A DNA stretch of 64,000 nucleotides, taken from contig OY720102.1 in the NCBI GenBank assembly GCA_963082875.1, positions 8,308,001-8,372,000 of the forward strand, written 5' to 3'. The stretch is from Corella eumyota. Its lineage: Eukaryota; Chordata; Ascidiacea; Phlebobranchia; Corellidae. Below the pieces are notes generated by a model. It searched no databases. It saw only the letters and a list, made by a program, of their open reading frames with translations, and had not been told where the DNA came from. Position 1 is the first letter of the stretch. The number at the start of each line of letters is the position of its first letter. The translations under genes were made by a program, and so were the position numbers. Shown here piece by piece: positions 59,749-64,000 of the stretch.

Positions 59749-62700
59749 AATGTGATGTGGTGAGCCAACACATTTAACATTACCCAGGTATATTTAAAAT
59801 AAAATCTACGACACCCGGTATTCCCAGGCGGTCACCCATCCAAGTACTAACCGGGCCCGACGTTGCTTAACTTCCCAGATCGGACGAGATGGGGTGTACT
59901 CAAGGTGGTGTGGTCGTAGGCAATGTGATGTGCCAACACATTTATCATTACCCGTGTATATTTAAAATAAAATAAATGACTTGCGTCGCTTAGCAATTAT
60001 ATCAAATATATTAGTTTTCAAAAATTTTGATTAAAAATGACTTCTACATAAAGTACTTTCTAATATGCTAAAAAACTTATAAATTGCCTACGACACCCGG
60101 TATTCCCAGGCGGTCACCCATCCAAGTACTAACCGGGCCCGACGTTGCTTAACTTCCCAGATCGGACGAGATGGAGTGTACTCAACGTGGTATGGTCGTA
60201 GGCAATGTGATTTGGTGAGCCAACACATTTATTATTAACCGTGTATATTTAAAATAAAATAAATGACTTGTGTCGCTTAGCAATTATATCAAATGCATTA
60301 ATTTTTAAAAATTTTGATAAAAAATGACTTTTACATAAAGTACTTTTTAATATGCTAAAAAACTTATAAAACGCCTACGACACCCGGTATTCCCAGGCGG
60401 TCACCCATCCAAGTACTAACCGGGCCCGACGTTGCTTAACTTCCCAGATCGGACGAGATGGGGTGTACTCAACGTGGTATGGTCGTAGGCAATGTGATGT
60501 GGTGAGCCAACACATTTATCATTAACCGTGTATATTTAAAATAAAATAAATGACTTGCGTCGCTTAGCAGTTATATCAAATATATTAATTTTCAAAAATT
60601 TTGATAAAAAATGACTTCTACATAAAGTACTTTTTAATATGCTAAAAAACTTATAAAACGCCTACGACACCCGGTATTCTCAGGCGGTCACCCATCCAAG
60701 TACTAACCGGGCCCGACGTTGCTTAACTTCCCAGATCGGACGAGATGGGGTGTACTCAACGTGGTATGGTCGTAGGCATTGTGATTTGGTGAGCCAACAC
60801 ATTTATTATTAACCGTGTATATTTAAAATAAAATAAATGACTTGTGTCGCTTAGCAATTATATCAAATATATTAATTTTCAAAAATTTCGATAAAAATGA
60901 CTTATACATAAGGTACTTTCTAATATGCTAAAAAACTTATAAAATGCCTACGACACCCGGTATTCCCAGGCGGTCACCCATCCAAGTACTAACCGGGCCC
61001 GACGTTGCTTAACTTCCCAGATCGGACGAGATGGGGTGTACTCAACGTGGTATGGTCGTAGGCAATGTGATGTGGTGAGCCAACACATTTATCATTAACC
61101 GTGTATATTTAAAATAAAATAAATGACTTGCGTCGCTTAGCAGTTATATCAAATATATTAATTTTCAAAAATTTTGATAAAAAATGACTTCTACATAAAG
61201 TACTTTTTAATATGCTAAAAAACTTATAAAACGCCTACGACACCCGGTATTCTCAGGCGGTCACCCATCCAAGTACTAACCGGGCCCGACGTTGCTTAAC
61301 TTCCCAGATCGGACGAGATGGGGTGTACTCAACGTGGTATGGTCGTAGGCATTGTGATTTGGTGAGCCAACACATTTATTATTAACCGTGTATATTTAAA
61401 ATAAAATAAATGACTTGTGTCGCTTAGCAATTATATCAAATATATTAATTTTCAAAAATTTCGATAAAAATGACTTATACATAAGGTATTTTCTAATATG
61501 CTAAAAAACTTATAAAATGCCTACGACACCCGGTATTCCCAGGCGGTCACCCATCCAAGTACTAACCGGGCCCGACATTGCTTAACTTCCCAGATCGGAC
61601 GAGATGGGGTGTATTCAACGTGGTATGGTCGTAGGCAATGTGATGTGGTGAGCCAACACATTTAACATTACCCAGGTATATTTAAAATAAAATCTACGAC
61701 ACCCGGTATTCCCAGGCGGTCACCCATCCAAGTACTAACCGGGCCCGACGTTGCTTAACTTCCCAGATCGGACGAGATGGGGTGTACTCAAGGTGGTGTG
61801 GTCGTAGGCAATGTGATGTGCCAACACATTTATCATTACCCGTGTATATTTAAAATAAAATAAATGACTTGCGTCGCTTAGCAATTATATCAAATATATT
61901 AGTTTTCAAAAATTTTGATTAAAAATGACTTCTACATAAAGTACTTTCTAATATGCTAAAAAACTTATAAATTGCCTACGACACCCGGTATTCCCAGGCG
62001 GTCACCCATCCAAGTACTAACCGGGCCCGACGTTGCTTAACTTCCCAGATCGGACGAGATGGAGTGTACTCAACGTGGTATGGTCGTAGGCAATGTGATT
62101 TGGTGAGCCAACACATTTATTATTAACCGTGTATATTTAAAATAAAATAAATGACTTGTGTCGCTTAGCAATTATATCAAATGCATTAATTTTTAAAAAT
62201 TTTGATAAAAAATGACTTTTACATAAAGTACTTTTTAATATGCTAAAAAACTTATAAAACGCCTACGACACCCGGTATACCCAGGCGGTCATCCATCCAA
62301 GTACTAACCGGGGCCGACGTTGCTTAACTTTCCAGATCGGACGAGATGGGGTGTACTCAACGTGGTATGGTCGTAGGCAATGTGATGTGGTGAGCCAACA
62401 CATTTAACATTACCCAGGTATATTTAAAATAAAATCTACGACACCCGGTATTCCCAGGCGGTCACCCATCCAAGTACTAACCGGGCCCGACGTTGCTTAA
62501 CTTCCCAGATCGGACGAGATGGGGTGTATTCAACGTAGTATGGTCGTAGGCAATGTGATGTGGTGAGCCAACACATTTATCATTACCCGTGTATATTTAA
62601 AATAAAATAAATGACTTGCGTCGCTTAGCAGTTATATCAAATATATTAATTTTCAAAAATTTTGATAAAAAATGACTTCTACATAAGGTACTTTTTAATA

Positions 62701-64000
62701 TGCTAAAAAACTTATAAAACGCCTACGACACCCGGTATTCCCAGGCGGTCACCCATCCAAGTACTAACCGGGCCCGACGTTGCTTAACTTCCCAGATCGG
62801 ACGAGATGGGGTGTACTCAACGTGGTATGGTCGTAGGCAATGTGATGTGGTGAGCCAACACATTTATCATTAACCGTGTATATTTAAAATAAAATAAATG
62901 ACTTCCGTCGCTTAGCAGTTATATCAAATATATTAATTTTCAAAAATTTTGATAAAAAATGACTTTTACATAAAGTACTTTTTAATATGCTAAAAAACTT
63001 ATAAAACGCCTACGACACCCGGTATACCCAGGCGGTCATCCATCCAAGTACTAACCGGGGCCGACGTTGCTTAACTTTCCAGATCGGACGAGATGGGGTG
63101 TATTCAACGTGGTATAGTCGTAGGCAATGTGATGTGGTGAGCCAACACATTTAACATTACCCAGGTATATTTAAAATAAAATCTACGACACCCGGTATTC
63201 CCAGGCGGTCACCCATCCAAGTACTAACCGGGCCCGACGTTGCTTAACTTCCCAGATCGGACGAGATGGGGTGTATTCAACGTAGTATGGTCGTAGGCAA
63301 TGTGATGTGGTGAGCCAACACATTTATCATTACCCGTGTATATTTAAAATAAAATAAATGACTTGCGTCGCTTAGCAGTTATATCAAATATATTAATTTT
63401 CAAAAATTTTGATAAAAAATGACTTCTACATAAGGTACTTTTTAATATGCTAAAAAACTTATAAAACGCCTACGACACCCGGTATTCCCAGGCGGTCACC
63501 CATCCAAGTACTAACCGGGCCCGACGTTGCTTAACTTCCCAGATCGGACGAGATGGGGTGTACTCAACGTGGTATGGTCGTAGGCAATGTGATGTGGTGA
63601 GCCAACACATTTATCATTAACCGTGTATATTTAAAATAAAATAAATGACTTCCGTCGCTTAGCAGTTATATCAAATATATTAATTTTCAAAAATTTTGAT
63701 AAAAAATGACTTCTACATAAAGTACTTTTTAATATGCTAAAAAACTTATAAAACGCCTACGACACCCGGTATTCCCAGGCGGTCACCCATCCAAGTACTA
63801 ACCGGGCCCGACGTTGCTTAACTTCCCAGATCGGACGAGATGGGGTGTATTCAACGTGGTATAGTCGTAGGCAATGTGATGTGGTGAGCCAACATATTTA
63901 ACATTAACCATGTATATTTAAAATAAAATATATGTCTTGCGTCGCTTGGCAATTATATCTAAATATATTCATTTTCAAAAATTTCGATAAAAATGACTTA

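Larger units (their letters stand above)
55440..61100. repeat. Segment pair with a 3,609-bp shift
   Basis: Genes 55449 to 57337 match 59058 to 60946. Between them lie two 573-bp two-gene repeats (57625-58197 and 58198-58770). Confidence 0.85.
1..64000 (-). repeat. 5S rDNA tandem array, 244 genes, head to tail
   Basis: The whole window is repeats of a 118-nt 5S rRNA gene plus an AT-rich spacer. All copies read right to left. Repeat lengths are about 287 bp (long spacer), 286 or 282 bp (spacer indels) or 173 bp (short spacer). Gene sequence makes up about 45 percent of the window. Position 1 and position 64000 both lie in spacer, so the array runs past both ends. No stretch outside genes exceeds about 170 bp, so there is no gene-free region to describe separately. 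In animals such arrays are transcribed by RNA polymerase III with TFIIIA, TFIIIC and TFIIIB, and the RNA joins the large ribosomal subunit with uL18 and uL5. Confidence 0.98.
57298..64000 (-). rRNA. 5S gene block 16 (25 genes)
   Basis: Gene left edges: 57337, 57625, 57912, 58198, 58485, 58771, 59058, 59344, 59631, 59804S, 60086, 60373, 60660, 60946, 61233, 61519, 61692S, 61974, 62261, 62434S, 62721, 63008, 63181S, 63468, 63755. The UGAGAAUACC variant recurs at 57912, 58485, 60660 and 61233. Genes 59058 to 60946 match 55449 to 57337 (shift 3,609 bp). Genes 61974 to 63755 match 52353 to 54134 (shift 9,621 bp). The last gene is complete; the window ends in its neighbour's spacer. Confidence 0.95.

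Noticed and set aside
1-64000. CRISPR array
   Set aside because: The repeats are regular, but the repeat is a 5S gene and the spacers are themselves repeats.
1-64000. 5S-derived SINE family
   Set aside because: Copies are strictly tandem in one direction, with no target-site duplications, tails or body sequence beyond the spacer.
1-64000. Non-coding satellite that only includes 5S relics
   Set aside because: Most copies keep intact helices, internal boxes, the -29 element and a T4 stop, so the array is mainly gene-like.

Overview
The window is one uninterrupted head-to-tail array of 5S ribosomal RNA genes. I counted 244 gene copies, all on the minus strand. Both window edges fall inside the array, so neither end is seen. 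No other gene, transposon or unique sequence interrupts it. Coordinates were counted by hand and may be off by one or two bases.

The organism is an animal, probably an invertebrate. The 118-nt RNA has the metazoan 5S layout, with RNA polymerase III internal control elements in the usual places: box A at about nt 50-64, the intermediate element at 67-72 and box C at 80-97. From memory, helix III (CCCA paired with UGGG, beside GUCCGAUCUGG) looks more like nematode 5S than like the CCGGU/ACCG helix of most animals. I treat that only as a hint. The spacers are very AT-rich.

There are two kinds of intergenic spacer. The usual one is about 169 bp (repeat about 287 bp). Fifty-one genes (marked S in the lists) instead have only 55 bp between their 3' end and the next gene (repeat 173 bp). 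The S genes end in GUAGAU rather than GUAGGC. Each spacer gives the left-hand gene a TATA-like element at about -29 to -23. It gives the right-hand gene an oligo-T terminator right after the 3' end. Long spacers add a T6 run farther downstream.

The array is built from higher-order repeats made by repeated duplication of multi-gene blocks. A 10- or 11-gene block recurs at 1, 2523, 16677, 19486 and 22008. A 14-gene block of 3,556 bp lies at 5.7-9.25 kb and 9.25-12.8 kb, with a partial third copy to about 17.2 kb. Shifts of 4,914, 569 and 574 bp link blocks in 24-33 kb. A 1,424-bp five-gene block is doubled at 33.5-36.4 kb. A 1,315-bp five-gene block dominates 37-54 kb and sits inside a 5,265-bp tandem duplication (41.5-52.1 kb). 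Blocks from 50-57 kb reappear at 54-61 kb, and 52.1-54.3 kb reappears at 61.7-64.0 kb.

The copies are not homogeneous. Several classes carry linked changes in the RNA, the 5' flank or the terminator, and have been copied along with the blocks. The most interesting are S genes with a compensating change in helix I, a class with several helix and box changes that looks like a decaying 5S copy, a class with a 5-bp shorter promoter spacing plus a helix II mismatch, and one copy with a damaged box A.
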